From contig JABWAK010000005.1 of assembly GCA_013361065.1 (NCBI GenBank), positions 1 through 53,360 on the forward strand: a DNA stretch of 53,360 nucleotides, in the 5' to 3' direction. Position numbers and translations under genes: made by a program. Shown here in pieces: positions 43,299 to 51,942 of the stretch. The DNA comes from Bacteroidota bacterium. Lineage in GTDB: Bacteria > Bacteroidota > Ignavibacteria > UBA10030 > UBA8401. Numbering within the stretch: the stretch's first letter is position 1; every line of letters begins with the position of its first letter. The notes beneath the pieces are model-generated. The model worked only from the letters and a program-made list of their open reading frames with translations, made no database searches and had not been told where the DNA came from.

Positions 43299-43333
43299 TA
43301 ACGGACTGCAGTGATGGTCCGTTATTTTTTTTT
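43299..43333 (+). terminator. Leader hairpin with a nine-T tail just upstream of a start codon
   Basis: TAACGGAC (43299-43306) pairs perfectly with GTCCGTTA (43317-43324) around a 10-base loop, followed directly by nine T. The shape is an intrinsic terminator, but it lies in the 5' leader, seven bases before the CAGGAG ribosome site of the next gene, so it may be an attenuator or a 5'-end stabilising stem. Confidence 0.65.
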
Positions 43334-43350
43334 CCCAGTCAGGAGTATCA

Positions 43351-43935
43351 ATGAAAGCAGCATTCCGCGCCCTGGTCCTTACCGTGCTGGTCATCGGTTC
43401 GATGCAGACCGCTATGGGTCAGCGCACCATCCGGATGAACATCGAACGGATCGTCTCCGACGCCGCCATCATCGTGCGCGGGACGGTCGTCAAGGTCGAA
43501 TCGGCAACAGATCCGGTCACCAACATCCTCTCCACCTTTGTCACCATTCAGGTGCAGCAGAACCTGTACGGTGCCCCGGAATCCATGATCACCCTCAAGA
43601 TGATCGGCGGTTCCAATAGCAAACGCACGCTCCGGTTCTCCGAGATGCCGCGGTACACCGCCGGTCAGGAGATCATCGGCCTGTTCTTCGCCCCCAGCAA
43701 ATCCGGCTTCACCAGCCCGGTTGGCATGGGCCAGGGCACCTTCACTGTGGTGAAGGACGCAGCATCCGATGCTCCGGTCGTACGGATCGGTGCGGATCAT
43801 CCGCAGCTCTTCGCCGGAATAAAACTGACCAAGACACTCGCACGCAGTTCCTGGCTGAACGGCGGCATGCAGACGATCGATGCGGACGAGTTCACACAGA
43901 CGCTCCGCAACCTCATCACTGAACTGAAGAAATGA
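43351..43935 (+). CDS. Small exported protein of unknown function
   Basis: 194 residues. A signal peptide (LVLTVLVIGSMQTAMGQ) with Gly-Gln cleavage precedes a domain rich in strands. Landmarks are AAIIVRGTVVKVES, VQQNLYGAPESMITLKMIGG and IGLFFAPSKSG, as seen in small periplasmic proteins that accompany secreted metalloproteases in related genomes; a function is not known to me. CAGGAG lies seven bases before the ATG. Its TGA overlaps the ATG of the matrixin gene by four bases, so both are translated together. It could be a chaperone, inhibitor or surface partner of that protease. Confidence 0.66.
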   Translation: MKAAFRALVLTVLVIGSMQTAMGQRTIRMNIERIVSDAAIIVRGTVVKVESATDPVTNILSTFVTIQVQQNLYGAPESMITLKMIGGSNSKRTLRFSEMPRYTAGQEIIGLFFAPSKSGFTSPVGMGQGTFTVVKDAASDAPVVRIGADHPQLFAGIKLTKTLARSSWLNGGMQTIDADEFTQTLRNLITELKK

Positions 43936-46046
43936 CCATGACGATGAAACGATTCCTTACCCTTCTGGTATCACTCACCGCGGCGACCTCCATTGTGTTC
44001 GCCGGCGGACCATTGTATACGCTCAATAATAAAGCATACCGTTATCAGTCCAACGTGATCTCCTACAAGCTGGACCGCGGACCGCTCGGCGTCTTCAGCA
44101 GCACACAGGCACGCACCCTGGCGAACGAATGCTTCAAGGTCTGGCAGGATGTCGCCACCTCGAACGTCTCGTTCGCCCACACGGATGCCGACACGCTGCC
44201 GGTGGATGTGAACGGCACCAATTTCCTCAGCTATACCACGCTGACCGACTTCAAGTACGACGGCATCAACCCGATCATCTTCGACAGTGACGGTGCCATC
44301 ACCGACGAATTGTTCGGTGTCGGCGCTTCCGAGAGCGTCATCGGTTTCGCCGGCTCCGGCGATTCGGACAACGACGGGGATTATGACGAGGGCGAAGCGG
44401 TGATGAACGGCCTGTTCGCCGACGGCACCGCCAGCTCCTTCACCTACGATGAATGGAAGGCGACCTTCGTGCATGAGTTCGGGCATTTCCTTGGCCTGGA
44501 CCATACACAGATCGGTTCGGAGTTCATCAATAACTCCTCTCAGACCATCTATGTGCCGACCATGTACCCCTTCGCGACCGTCAACGATGTGCCGCTCGGC
44601 GCATTGAACCCGGATGATATCGCCGCCATCTCCACACTCTATCCTGAAGCAGGGTACGCTGCTACAGTCGGTTCCATTTCCGGTGCGGTCACGCGCGCCA
44701 ACGGCTCGGTTGTGCGCGGTGCGAATGTCGTCGCTATCAGCACCGGTGCCGACTCCCTGATGAACCGTATCTCCACCGTGACCGACTATTTCGAACAGAA
44801 CAACGGGAACTATACCATCTCCGGTCTCGCTCCCGGCTCCTATGTGGTCCGCGTGGAACCGATCGAAACGGATTTCATCGAAGGTTCGAGCGTCGGGCCC
44901 TATTCCTACGAAGCCACCGGACTCTCGTTCGTCAATCCGATCGCCGCGGAATACTATAATGGTGCGAATGAAGCGTCCGATCCGGCGGTGGATGATCCTG
45001 AGGCAAGGAGTGCGGTGACCGTGACTGCGGGAAACACGACCGGGAGCATCAATGTCATCGGGAATGCCCGTCCGGCCGGCGCTGCGCTGATCACGGAGGA
45101 TTTCGAGTTCACCGGTGCACTGGCGGATAATGGCTGGAGCGTTCACAGCGGCACCACCGCTCCCCTCACCACCACGGCAGGATTGACCTACACCGGATAT
45201 TCGAAGAATGCCGGGAATGCCGTTGCGGTCGGTAACGCCGGCGGCATCGATGTGAACAAAGGATTCGAGGAACAGAATGCGGACGGTACCACCATCTACT
45301 CCTCCCTGCTCATCCGTGTGACCGATGCAGCGTCGGATAAGACCGGGGATCATCTCTTCCATCTCGGGACGAGGACCGCTCCGGCTTCTTTCACGTCATT
45401 CTCTTCCCGTCTCTTCGTCCGGATCGTTGGCGGCGCTGTGAACTTCGGCGTCAGCAACACTTCCACTGTCGTCTACGGTACCACCAACTACTCCAAGAAT
45501 GTTACCTATCTCGCCGTGATCAAGTACACGATCAGCACTGCCGGCAATGATGATGTGCGGCTTTGGATCATCCCCTCCGGCGTCCCGGCAACGGAAGCAG
45601 CAGCCGGAGCGGCGACCGCCGTCAATTCGGCGACGGCAGGACAGAACCTCATCAACGCGGTCGGCATCCGTCAGGGAAGCGCAACGACCTCCGTCGCAGC
45701 GACCATCGACGGCATCATCATCGGCACCAACTGGCCGGCAGGACCGGTCAGTGTCCGCCGCGTCGATGCACCGGTGATTCCGGCTTCCGCAGAACTGACG
45801 CAGAACTATCCGAACCCGTTCAACCCCTCCACCCTGTTCCGCTTCTCGCTCCCCTCTGCGCAGCGAGCAGTGGTGCGTATCTTCGACATGCTCGGCAGGG
45901 AGGTCGCTGTGGCAGCGGAAGGGATGTTCGAAGCGGGGACGCACGAGGTCTCCTTCGACGGTTCGCGTCTCTCCAGCGGCAGCTATCTTTATACACTCGA
46001 GACCGGTAGCAACCGCATCGTCCGGCGGATGACGCTGGTGAAATAG
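43932..46046 (+). CDS. Secreted matrixin-type zinc metalloprotease with T9SS sorting domain
   Basis: 704 residues with a signal peptide (LLVSLTAATSIVFAGG). The metzincin site is exact: HEFGHFLGLDH at 181-191, giving three zinc histidines and the catalytic Glu, with the downstream Met-turn in TMYPF. A carboxypeptidase-regulatory-like or fibronectin segment follows near 255-320 (GSISGAVTRANGSVVRG), then a second beta domain, and the end is a T9SS domain (NYPNPFNPSTLFRFSLP, ending RRMTLVK). It should be a surface or released peptidase. The preceding small exported protein is translationally coupled. Confidence 0.9.
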   Translation: MTMTMKRFLTLLVSLTAATSIVFAGGPLYTLNNKAYRYQSNVISYKLDRGPLGVFSSTQARTLANECFKVWQDVATSNVSFAHTDADTLPVDVNGTNFLSYTTLTDFKYDGINPIIFDSDGAITDELFGVGASESVIGFAGSGDSDNDGDYDEGEAVMNGLFADGTASSFTYDEWKATFVHEFGHFLGLDHTQIGSEFINNSSQTIYVPTMYPFATVNDVPLGALNPDDIAAISTLYPEAGYAATVGSISGAVTRANGSVVRGANVVAISTGADSLMNRISTVTDYFEQNNGNYTISGLAPGSYVVRVEPIETDFIEGSSVGPYSYEATGLSFVNPIAAEYYNGANEASDPAVDDPEARSAVTVTAGNTTGSINVIGNARPAGAALITEDFEFTGALADNGWSVHSGTTAPLTTTAGLTYTGYSKNAGNAVAVGNAGGIDVNKGFEEQNADGTTIYSSLLIRVTDAASDKTGDHLFHLGTRTAPASFTSFSSRLFVRIVGGAVNFGVSNTSTVVYGTTNYSKNVTYLAVIKYTISTAGNDDVRLWIIPSGVPATEAAAGAATAVNSATAGQNLINAVGIRQGSATTSVAATIDGIIIGTNWPAGPVSVRRVDAPVIPASAELTQNYPNPFNPSTLFRFSLPSAQRAVVRIFDMLGREVAVAAEGMFEAGTHEVSFDGSRLSSGSYLYTLETGSNRIVRRMTLVK

Positions 46047-46069
46047 ATCACCGCTCCACACGGGATACC

Positions 46070-46110
46070 GTACAACAAAAAAGGGCTGACGCAGCCCTTT
46101 TTTGTTGTAC
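46070..46110. terminator. Strong bidirectional intrinsic terminator
   Basis: A perfect 19-bp stem, arms 46070-46088 and 46092-46110, with a three-base loop ACG. GGGCTG/CAGCCC forms the GC core and is flanked by six A on one side and six T on the other, so it works for both the metalloprotease gene (+) and the subtilase gene (-). Confidence 0.95.
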
Positions 46111-46142
46111 TCTCCTCTGCTGCTGAAGTGCAGCCGTATCGG

Positions 46143-49100
46143 TCACTTCACCAGCATCATCTTCCGCACATTCGTCATCCCTCCTGCCGTCAGCCGGTAC
46201 AGATAGACACCGCTGGAAAGGTGGGCCGCATTGAACGAAGCCGTATAGGAACCAGCGGCACGCACTCCTTCCGTCAGCAGCGCCACCTCGCGACCCAGCA
46301 GATCGAACACCGCAAGCCGCACTTCGCCCGCCGCCGGCACATGATACCGGATGGTCGTAATGGGATTGAAAGGATTCGGGAAATTCTGTTCCAATGCGAA
46401 GCGGAGCGGTACAACGGCTCCTTCCTCCGGAATATCCGTCGTGCCGTCATCCTGCCAGTTGCCGACGGAGAATGCCGGGGACAATGTCATCACCGCTGCA
46501 TTCCCGTTCTCATCCACCGTGCGGATGCGCAGATCGATGCCGGTAGAATCCTCCGCCGTCGCGGCGGCGAGCGGTACGGTATAGACGGCTCCATCCTTAT
46601 CCGCGACCGCAGAGATCAGCGTTGCGGGGAGCGGGATCCAGACCGTGCTTCTGAACTTCTTGTACCACACTCTCGTCGAATCGTGCACCGGAAGCTGTGA
46701 GGGGAACGTCAGCACTTTGGAGGAGAAGCGGAGTGTCGCCTGATCGCCTTTCGTCAGTCCGGAGGATGCCGTACCGGCGCTGTTCCGCACCATCAGCGAG
46801 GTGAAGATCGGTGCATCCGCGTTCGGTTTGGAGAGGTCCACCTCATTGCGGAGCGTGAGCGTTCCCATCGCCTTCCGCACGCGATACCCGTGGGTCGTCA
46901 GCACCAGCGTGTGCCGCTTCAGTTCCGCCGGGAACGGATCCCGCGGAAAATCATTGAGCGGAGACTCCTTCAGCAGCACACCGGCATCGTCATAGATCGC
47001 ATAATGGCCGGTATTGACATCCGCATACCGGAACTCGAACAACGAACCGAAATAGATCGGATTGAAATGGATCGACGGACCGAAGGAATTGTTGTACGAC
47101 AGGTTCGTCACGAACACCGGTGCATCACCGAATGTGAGCGTTGCCCCTGCCGGAGAAAGATACGATGTCGCCAACCGTTGAGATGGCAGTCCGAGCATGA
47201 GACTGTCGTTCACCACGGAAAGATACCGCGTGGACATGTCCAGATACGTGTTCTTATCGTATGAACTGTTGGTATGGAATGCAACGGATGCAGAGTGGAC
47301 CGGGTCCGCTCCCGGCATCAAGAACAGATCGACGGTATGGTCCCCGGTCGGGACGTTAATGGTATCAGCGCCAACGATGGACGTATTGTAGTAATATTCC
47401 CCGCCCGACAATTCCATAGCGATCACCTCGGTGAAGAACCGCGTCGCCGTCACTCCGTCCGGCATAATGAACCGCAGTTTCTGATGCACAAATCCTGCCG
47501 GCGGGTTGGATACGGTGACATTCCCAGACATCCCGGTGAAGACCGGATATTGAGGAAGCACAACCCGTTTTGCACTCTTGAGATCGATCTGCACCTGCGT
47601 CGGATGGAACTGAAAATCATTCCCCACCGGCGAGACAATGATGGTCGCGGTCCCGGCCGGCAATGAAGCGAACATGATTCCTTTCGGCATCGCCACACGG
47701 AGACTCCGACGCATACCGGAAAGGGACGAGAATGGAACATTATCCTGATCCACACCGCCGAATGTGACGGTGTGGAGCGCCTCCGCGGCGTTGAATGCGA
47801 ATGTTTCCGCGCCGTCGAACACATTCCCCGTCTTAAGCACCAGGGCGGACTGGTCGCGGAAATGGACGCCGAAATCGTACGGCTCGATCGCCGGTCCGGT
47901 CACTTCCCAGGTGAGCGGGTCGAGTTGACGCACACGCGAGAACATCTTGTCATAGTACGGAGCGAAATAACTGTTCTCGCTCACCCCAAGGAAGTATGCA
48001 TGCGGATGGCTGAATGTCAGCAGCATCCGGGTGGTCCGGCTGAACATCCACGGAAGACGGAGCGTGTCAGCGGCGCTCTTCAACTGCATCACGCCGCTAT
48101 ACAGAATGATATCACCGTCCACGATCGGAATGACCGCATTGTTCACGGAGATGGTCACCAGAACCGTCTGTGTTCCGCCGGCGGCAACGGTGAAGTTGGA
48201 GGGCGCCGCGGAAACGGTCACACCGGCAGCACCGCCGGTGAAGGTTGCAGAAAAATTCTGTGCAACGTTCTTCCGGTTCGTCACTTTCACGGTCTCCACG
48301 CTCGTCCAGGTGGTCATGGCCGGATCGTCCAGTCCGAAACTCAGATGGACCGGTTCAGCCGTCGCCGAAAGAGCCGCTGCTCGCACGGCATCCACCCGGC
48401 CGGCGCCCTGATGGACCGGCTTCATCCCGAGGTCCACCGCACCGTTCACCAGTTTGGATTTGATCTGCGCCGGTGTCAGCGCGGGATCGATCGACTTCAG
48501 CAGCGCGGCGACACCCGCCACCATCGGGGAAGCCATCGATGTTCCGCTCTCCACGAGCATGCCGTTCCCCGGGAACAGCGAACGGATATTCACTCCGGGC
48601 GCCACCACATCCGGTTTGATGCCGTACTCACCCGGCGTCGGTCCTTTGGAGGAGAAGTAGGCAAGGTTGTTCACGGAATCGATCGCACCGACCGTGATGG
48701 CACGGCGCGACGTACCCGGACTCCCGATCGTCTCGAGTCCGGAATAATAATAGTTGCCGTCCTTACCCGGGAAACTCTCCGCATAGCCGGAATTCCCGGC
48801 AGCGATCACGAAGGTCACACCGAGCGCCGTTGCATTGTCCACCGCAACGGACGGTGCGTCATCCGGCTCACCGCCGTCCGCACCGAGGCTCATGTTCACG
48901 ATGTCGAGCCGGTCGTTCATGTTCCCGTCATTGTTCGGATCGACGCACCGTTCCACCGCAGCGATGATGTCATCCATACTGCCGCCCCCTTCCGCACCGA
49001 GTACTTTGAAGGCGTACAGTTTCGCTTTCGGTGCCACCCCTTTCACATCCGCCGCATCGGCGGCGACGATGCCGGCAACGTGCGTCCCATGTCCGTTATC

Positions 49101-49730
49101 ATCCATCGGGTCGTTGTCGCCGTTGTAAAAATCATACCCTCCCACGACCTTCGCTCCCGCTCCGAACGCACCGCCAAGTGCCGGATGGAGATAGTCGATC
49201 CCGGTATCGATGATACCGACTGTCACTCCCTCGCCGCGCACTCCCAGGTTCGTCCAGATCTCGTTCGCACGGATCTGCGGGATCGATTTATGGAGCGTAG
49301 CGCGGACCGGCCTGGTCCGGTGGACCTTCTTCACATACGGCAATGCTGCAGCAGCAACAGAAAGACCGTACGGCATCTCCGCGCTCATGCCGAAGAAGAC
49401 CGAGGTGAACTCCCGCCGCACGGTGACCGGAGCGGACGGAGAGACCGACGCCGTTGCGGACGCTGAGCGGAGGTCCTGCAGGAATTGCGTGAACCGCTGA
49501 CGGTAATCCGGCAGCGGTGCATTGCCTGCGCTGTTCTGCTGCGTCAGGAACAACGGCAATTCACGGAATTCGACGATGACGCTGACAATCGAATCAGCCG
49601 GAATGACCGGCATCGCACTGCTGCGCACAGGACGCTGCGGATCGATCCGCGGAGTGAATGATTGTTGTGAGATCAGGATGGAAGTCAGGATGACAGACAG
49701 GAAGATCAAACGATGATGCATACGGCACAT
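46143..49730 (-). CDS. Secreted subtilisin-like serine protease with T9SS sorting domain
   Basis: 1195 residues. Signal peptide (LIFLSVILTSILIS), a propeptide-like part to about 140, then the S8 catalytic domain with Asp175 (VGIIDTGIDYLHP), His214 (DDNGHGTHVAG), oxyanion Asn313 (AAGNSGY) and Ser398 (ESGTSMASPMVAG). Long beta-sandwich domains follow, and the last 80 residues form the T9SS sorting domain (ALEQNFPNPFNPITTIRYH, ending KMMLVK). It is expected on the surface or in the medium. AAAGAGA precedes the ATG. An internal ATG three codons later is possible. It converges on the metalloprotease gene across the shared terminator. Confidence 0.95.
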   Translation of the reverse strand: MCRMHHRLIFLSVILTSILISQQSFTPRIDPQRPVRSSAMPVIPADSIVSVIVEFRELPLFLTQQNSAGNAPLPDYRQRFTQFLQDLRSASATASVSPSAPVTVRREFTSVFFGMSAEMPYGLSVAAAALPYVKKVHRTRPVRATLHKSIPQIRANEIWTNLGVRGEGVTVGIIDTGIDYLHPALGGAFGAGAKVVGGYDFYNGDNDPMDDNGHGTHVAGIVAADAADVKGVAPKAKLYAFKVLGAEGGGSMDDIIAAVERCVDPNNDGNMNDRLDIVNMSLGADGGEPDDAPSVAVDNATALGVTFVIAAGNSGYAESFPGKDGNYYYSGLETIGSPGTSRRAITVGAIDSVNNLAYFSSKGPTPGEYGIKPDVVAPGVNIRSLFPGNGMLVESGTSMASPMVAGVAALLKSIDPALTPAQIKSKLVNGAVDLGMKPVHQGAGRVDAVRAAALSATAEPVHLSFGLDDPAMTTWTSVETVKVTNRKNVAQNFSATFTGGAAGVTVSAAPSNFTVAAGGTQTVLVTISVNNAVIPIVDGDIILYSGVMQLKSAADTLRLPWMFSRTTRMLLTFSHPHAYFLGVSENSYFAPYYDKMFSRVRQLDPLTWEVTGPAIEPYDFGVHFRDQSALVLKTGNVFDGAETFAFNAAEALHTVTFGGVDQDNVPFSSLSGMRRSLRVAMPKGIMFASLPAGTATIIVSPVGNDFQFHPTQVQIDLKSAKRVVLPQYPVFTGMSGNVTVSNPPAGFVHQKLRFIMPDGVTATRFFTEVIAMELSGGEYYYNTSIVGADTINVPTGDHTVDLFLMPGADPVHSASVAFHTNSSYDKNTYLDMSTRYLSVVNDSLMLGLPSQRLATSYLSPAGATLTFGDAPVFVTNLSYNNSFGPSIHFNPIYFGSLFEFRYADVNTGHYAIYDDAGVLLKESPLNDFPRDPFPAELKRHTLVLTTHGYRVRKAMGTLTLRNEVDLSKPNADAPIFTSLMVRNSAGTASSGLTKGDQATLRFSSKVLTFPSQLPVHDSTRVWYKKFRSTVWIPLPATLISAVADKDGAVYTVPLAAATAEDSTGIDLRIRTVDENGNAAVMTLSPAFSVGNWQDDGTTDIPEEGAVVPLRFALEQNFPNPFNPITTIRYHVPAAGEVRLAVFDLLGREVALLTEGVRAAGSYTASFNAAHLSSGVYLYRLTAGGMTNVRKMMLVK

Positions 49731-49973
49731 TCTCTTTCACGATGGTCAAGGTTCAGGAACAGTGAGATTCATTTTACGAATTCGGACAAGAAAGTTACAT
49801 TTCTGCTCTGATTGTTCGTGTGATGCAAGTTCCATAGTTAACGATGAAGTCTGAGATTTTTTTGTCTTGGAATTTTTCCATTTTTTTGGTATCATAGTTG
49901 ACAAAATCATCAGTAATACCGTTGATTTTGAAGGTTTTGTGGAATTGAAGTAAGACGATTCTAGAGTTTTTTT
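49731..49973. other. AT-rich gene-free stretch upstream of the subtilase
   Basis: No supported gene. It should hold the subtilase promoter on the minus strand (TAAAAT is visible near 49785), but no -35 element at a good distance was found. It merges into the heptamer array at 49974. Confidence 0.5.
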
Positions 49974-50008
49974 AAATTCTTCATTCTCAATTCTGCATTA
50001 TACATTGC
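49974..50008 (+). repeat. 7-bp tandem repeat, NNATTCT unit, first copy
   Basis: Five exact-phase units AAATTCT, TCATTCT, CAATTCT, GCATTAT, ACATTGC lead directly into TTTTTGGCGGGGTAG, the start of the broken tRNA copy. Confidence 0.75.
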
Positions 50009-50013
50009 TTTTT

Positions 50014-50073
50014 GGCGGGGTAGATCCCCGATAAAAAACATCGGGGCAGGCAGTTGGTGAGAGCGACGGAATT
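50014..50073 (+). pseudogene. Broken 5' copy of the adjacent tRNA-Met, split by a hairpin
   Basis: GGCGGGGTAG at 50014-50023 and CAGTTGGTGAGAGCGACGGAAT at 50051-50072 match the 5' half of the intact tRNA that begins exactly 100 bases later, with two changes. Between them, where the tRNA has two bases, is a 27-base insert carrying CCCCGAT (50026-50032) and ATCGGGG (50040-50046), a 7-bp hairpin. Similarity stops in the anticodon region; no 3' half follows. Confidence 0.75.
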
Positions 50074-50080
50074 TGTTCTG

Positions 50081-50108
50081 TTATTCTTCATTCTCAATTA
50101 TACATTGC
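50081..50108 (+). repeat. 7-bp tandem repeat, second copy of the NNATTCT array
   Basis: Units TTATTCT, TCATTCT, CAATTAT, ACATTGC. The sequence is the same as the first copy except that one unit of exactly seven bases is missing, and it again ends in TTTTTGGCGGGG. Confidence 0.75.
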
Positions 50109-50113
50109 TTTTT

Positions 50114-50187
50114 GGCGGGGTAGCTCAGTTGGTTAGAGCGTCGGAATCATAATCCGTAGGTCGTGGGTTCAAGTCCCTCCCCCGCTA
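50114..50187 (+). tRNA. tRNA-Met (CAT), target of the integrated element
   Basis: 74 bases: acceptor GGCGGGG with CCCCGCT (1-72 is G-U), D-stem GCTC/GAGC, loop ATCATAA giving anticodon CAT, and T-loop TTCAAGT. Two stem positions are mismatched as T-T: 27-43 in the anticodon stem and 50-64 in the T-stem, so it may be a weakened gene. CCA is not encoded. Its 3' part from 50147 is also the last codons of the recombinase on the other strand. Confidence 0.8.
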
Positions 50188-51510
50188 CATCCTCAATGAC
50201 AACCGGTGACCGAAAGGTCGCCGGTTGTTGTTTTAAACCTTCCGAATATATGTCCATAATTTCTTTGTTCACAATGGGCACTTTTCGGATATAACAACTG
50301 ATTTTCCGTTTATCGTGGTCAACATAAATCCGTTCGACGCAACGCCGAACGACCTCGCGCTTTTCTGGGATTGAGATCGTGTTCATTATTTCTTCAAATT
50401 GGCTCATGAACTTCTGGACAATTGGAGCGACCGAATCAATGGAGAACGCCTGATTCAGTTTTAATCTGTTCTCCTCAATTTGGTGCTGCAATTGTTCCTT
50501 TTCCCGCTCGAGATCGTCCACCCTTTGTTGAAAGGTTCTGTAAGACGCTCCCTCCTCTACCGCCTTCCGAATGTTACGTAATTTTTTATCAACCTCATTT
50601 GCGGATAATGTTAGTTGAGCTTCCAACTCACGCTCCGCTTCTGGACGTAGCTTCACCATCCTTTCCAGATGTTTTTGTATTAAACCGGGCAGTCGATATT
50701 GATCAAATGACGATACAATTGACTGAAGAACAAATGTTTCCAAAGGGTCTCTTTTGATCGGAATGAAATCACAGATACCCTTCGAATTATATCCACCGCA
50801 AACATAGCGGTAATAATTGTGCCCCCTTTTTCCGCTTGTCTGTCCCTGATAGTGGTAGCCACATTTACTGCATACCATCAGACTCGAAAGTAGATACGGC
50901 GCATGGGTCTTGTTTTTCGACCTATTACCTCCAGGTCTACGGAAAGAATTCGCTTTTAACCATACCTCTTTCGAGACCAATGGCTCATGTGCGTTCTCAA
51001 CGATCAACCACTTGTCCGGTGAGTTTTTCCAGTGTGGATATTGCGAATGGGTCTTCGATCGCCCATCAGCATCCGCCCTGATTTTACTCATACTGTTTTT
51101 GTTGTAGACACGGGCACCGAAGTAAGAGTGATTTTCGATGATACATTTAATCGTTGCCGAAGACCACTTCTGGTCACGATTACGCCATCTCCCTCGCTTA
51201 GCACAAGGGATTGACTTTTGGTTCAAAAGCATTGCAATGTATGTGTATCCGTGCCCTTTTAATCTTTCGTCAAAGATGAACCGGACTGTATTCACTTCGA
51301 CACTATCTCCAGGACTCCAGACAACTTTCTCTTGCCCGGATATGGACCAGTCACCTTGATGAAGGATCCTATCAGATTGTGTTTTAAGGTTTATCGCTTT
51401 GCGAACATATCCATATGGTGCTACACCTCCATTGGAGAATATTCCATTTTCCATTGCTCCACGTAGTGTCAACTCCGACAACTTCTTGCTATACTGCGAT
51501 GCCTGCACTC
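50114..51510 (-). mobile_element. Remnant or end of a tRNA-integrated element
   Basis: A serine-recombinase reading frame ends inside the tRNA-Met gene, which is how elements that use a tRNA 3' end as attachment site are arranged. The other boundary is not visible: composition changes near 51510 before any second tRNA copy is seen. No transfer, replication or phage structural gene was found within the window. Confidence 0.5.
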
Positions 51511-51796
51511 CTTCGAACGCCTTGAGCATCTCCTTGCGGACCGTGTCAGCATCAGCGAGATGGCTGAGGTCCCCCGCAGCGAGGGCCTGCTCGGTCTCCT
51601 CGATCGCCTTGGCGATCTCGGGATCTACGGCGGCATCCTGAGCGTAGATACGCAGCTCGGTGGCTTCGCGTGCGTGACGGAGGCCGAGAGCGAGTCCCAG
51701 GATGCGTTCCTCGATCTCGGAGAGGTCCTCGACTTGGGCGCGAAGCGCATCTCTGTAGCTGATGACGTTGTCGTCCCAGACTGGTGCCACGTTCAC
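50147..51796 (-). CDS. Serine recombinase lacking its catalytic domain, fused to a foreign N-terminus
   Basis: 549 residues from a GTG with a strong AAGGAGG site nine bases before it. From about residue 98 it is a large serine recombinase: QASQYSKKLSELTLRG, NGGVAPYGY, the recombinase domain to about 295, a zinc ribbon with Cys313, 316, 337 and 346, a coiled coil near 380-470, and the end VAGEGLEPTTYGL encoded by the tRNA 3' half. The catalytic resolvase domain with its nucleophile serine is missing. Residues 1-96 (MNVAPVWDDNVISYRD, then IEETEQALAAGDLSHLADAD) come from GC-rich DNA and look like a separate small gene. The enzyme cannot recombine DNA as it stands. Confidence 0.7.
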   Translation of the reverse strand: MNVAPVWDDNVISYRDALRAQVEDLSEIEERILGLALGLRHAREATELRIYAQDAAVDPEIAKAIEETEQALAAGDLSHLADADTVRKEMLKAFEGVQASQYSKKLSELTLRGAMENGIFSNGGVAPYGYVRKAINLKTQSDRILHQGDWSISGQEKVVWSPGDSVEVNTVRFIFDERLKGHGYTYIAMLLNQKSIPCAKRGRWRNRDQKWSSATIKCIIENHSYFGARVYNKNSMSKIRADADGRSKTHSQYPHWKNSPDKWLIVENAHEPLVSKEVWLKANSFRRPGGNRSKNKTHAPYLLSSLMVCSKCGYHYQGQTSGKRGHNYYRYVCGGYNSKGICDFIPIKRDPLETFVLQSIVSSFDQYRLPGLIQKHLERMVKLRPEAERELEAQLTLSANEVDKKLRNIRKAVEEGASYRTFQQRVDDLEREKEQLQHQIEENRLKLNQAFSIDSVAPIVQKFMSQFEEIMNTISIPEKREVVRRCVERIYVDHDKRKISCYIRKVPIVNKEIMDIYSEGLKQQPATFRSPVVIEDVAGEGLEPTTYGL

Positions 51797-51942
51797 TGGA
51801 TGCCCCCTCCTTCCTGACGAGTTACACGCTTGTGATTCGATTCACAACCTGTGCACTCAACCTACCATCCCCGGACTCCGCTCTGTGCATCGACATTCTG
51901 CCCAGGCCACCTGAGTTCCTGGTGTCAATCCGGCAGAGGTGG

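Noticed and set aside
47772..49466. 564-codon plus-strand frame opposite the subtilase
   Set aside because: Antisense shadow; the catalytic triad is on the other strand.
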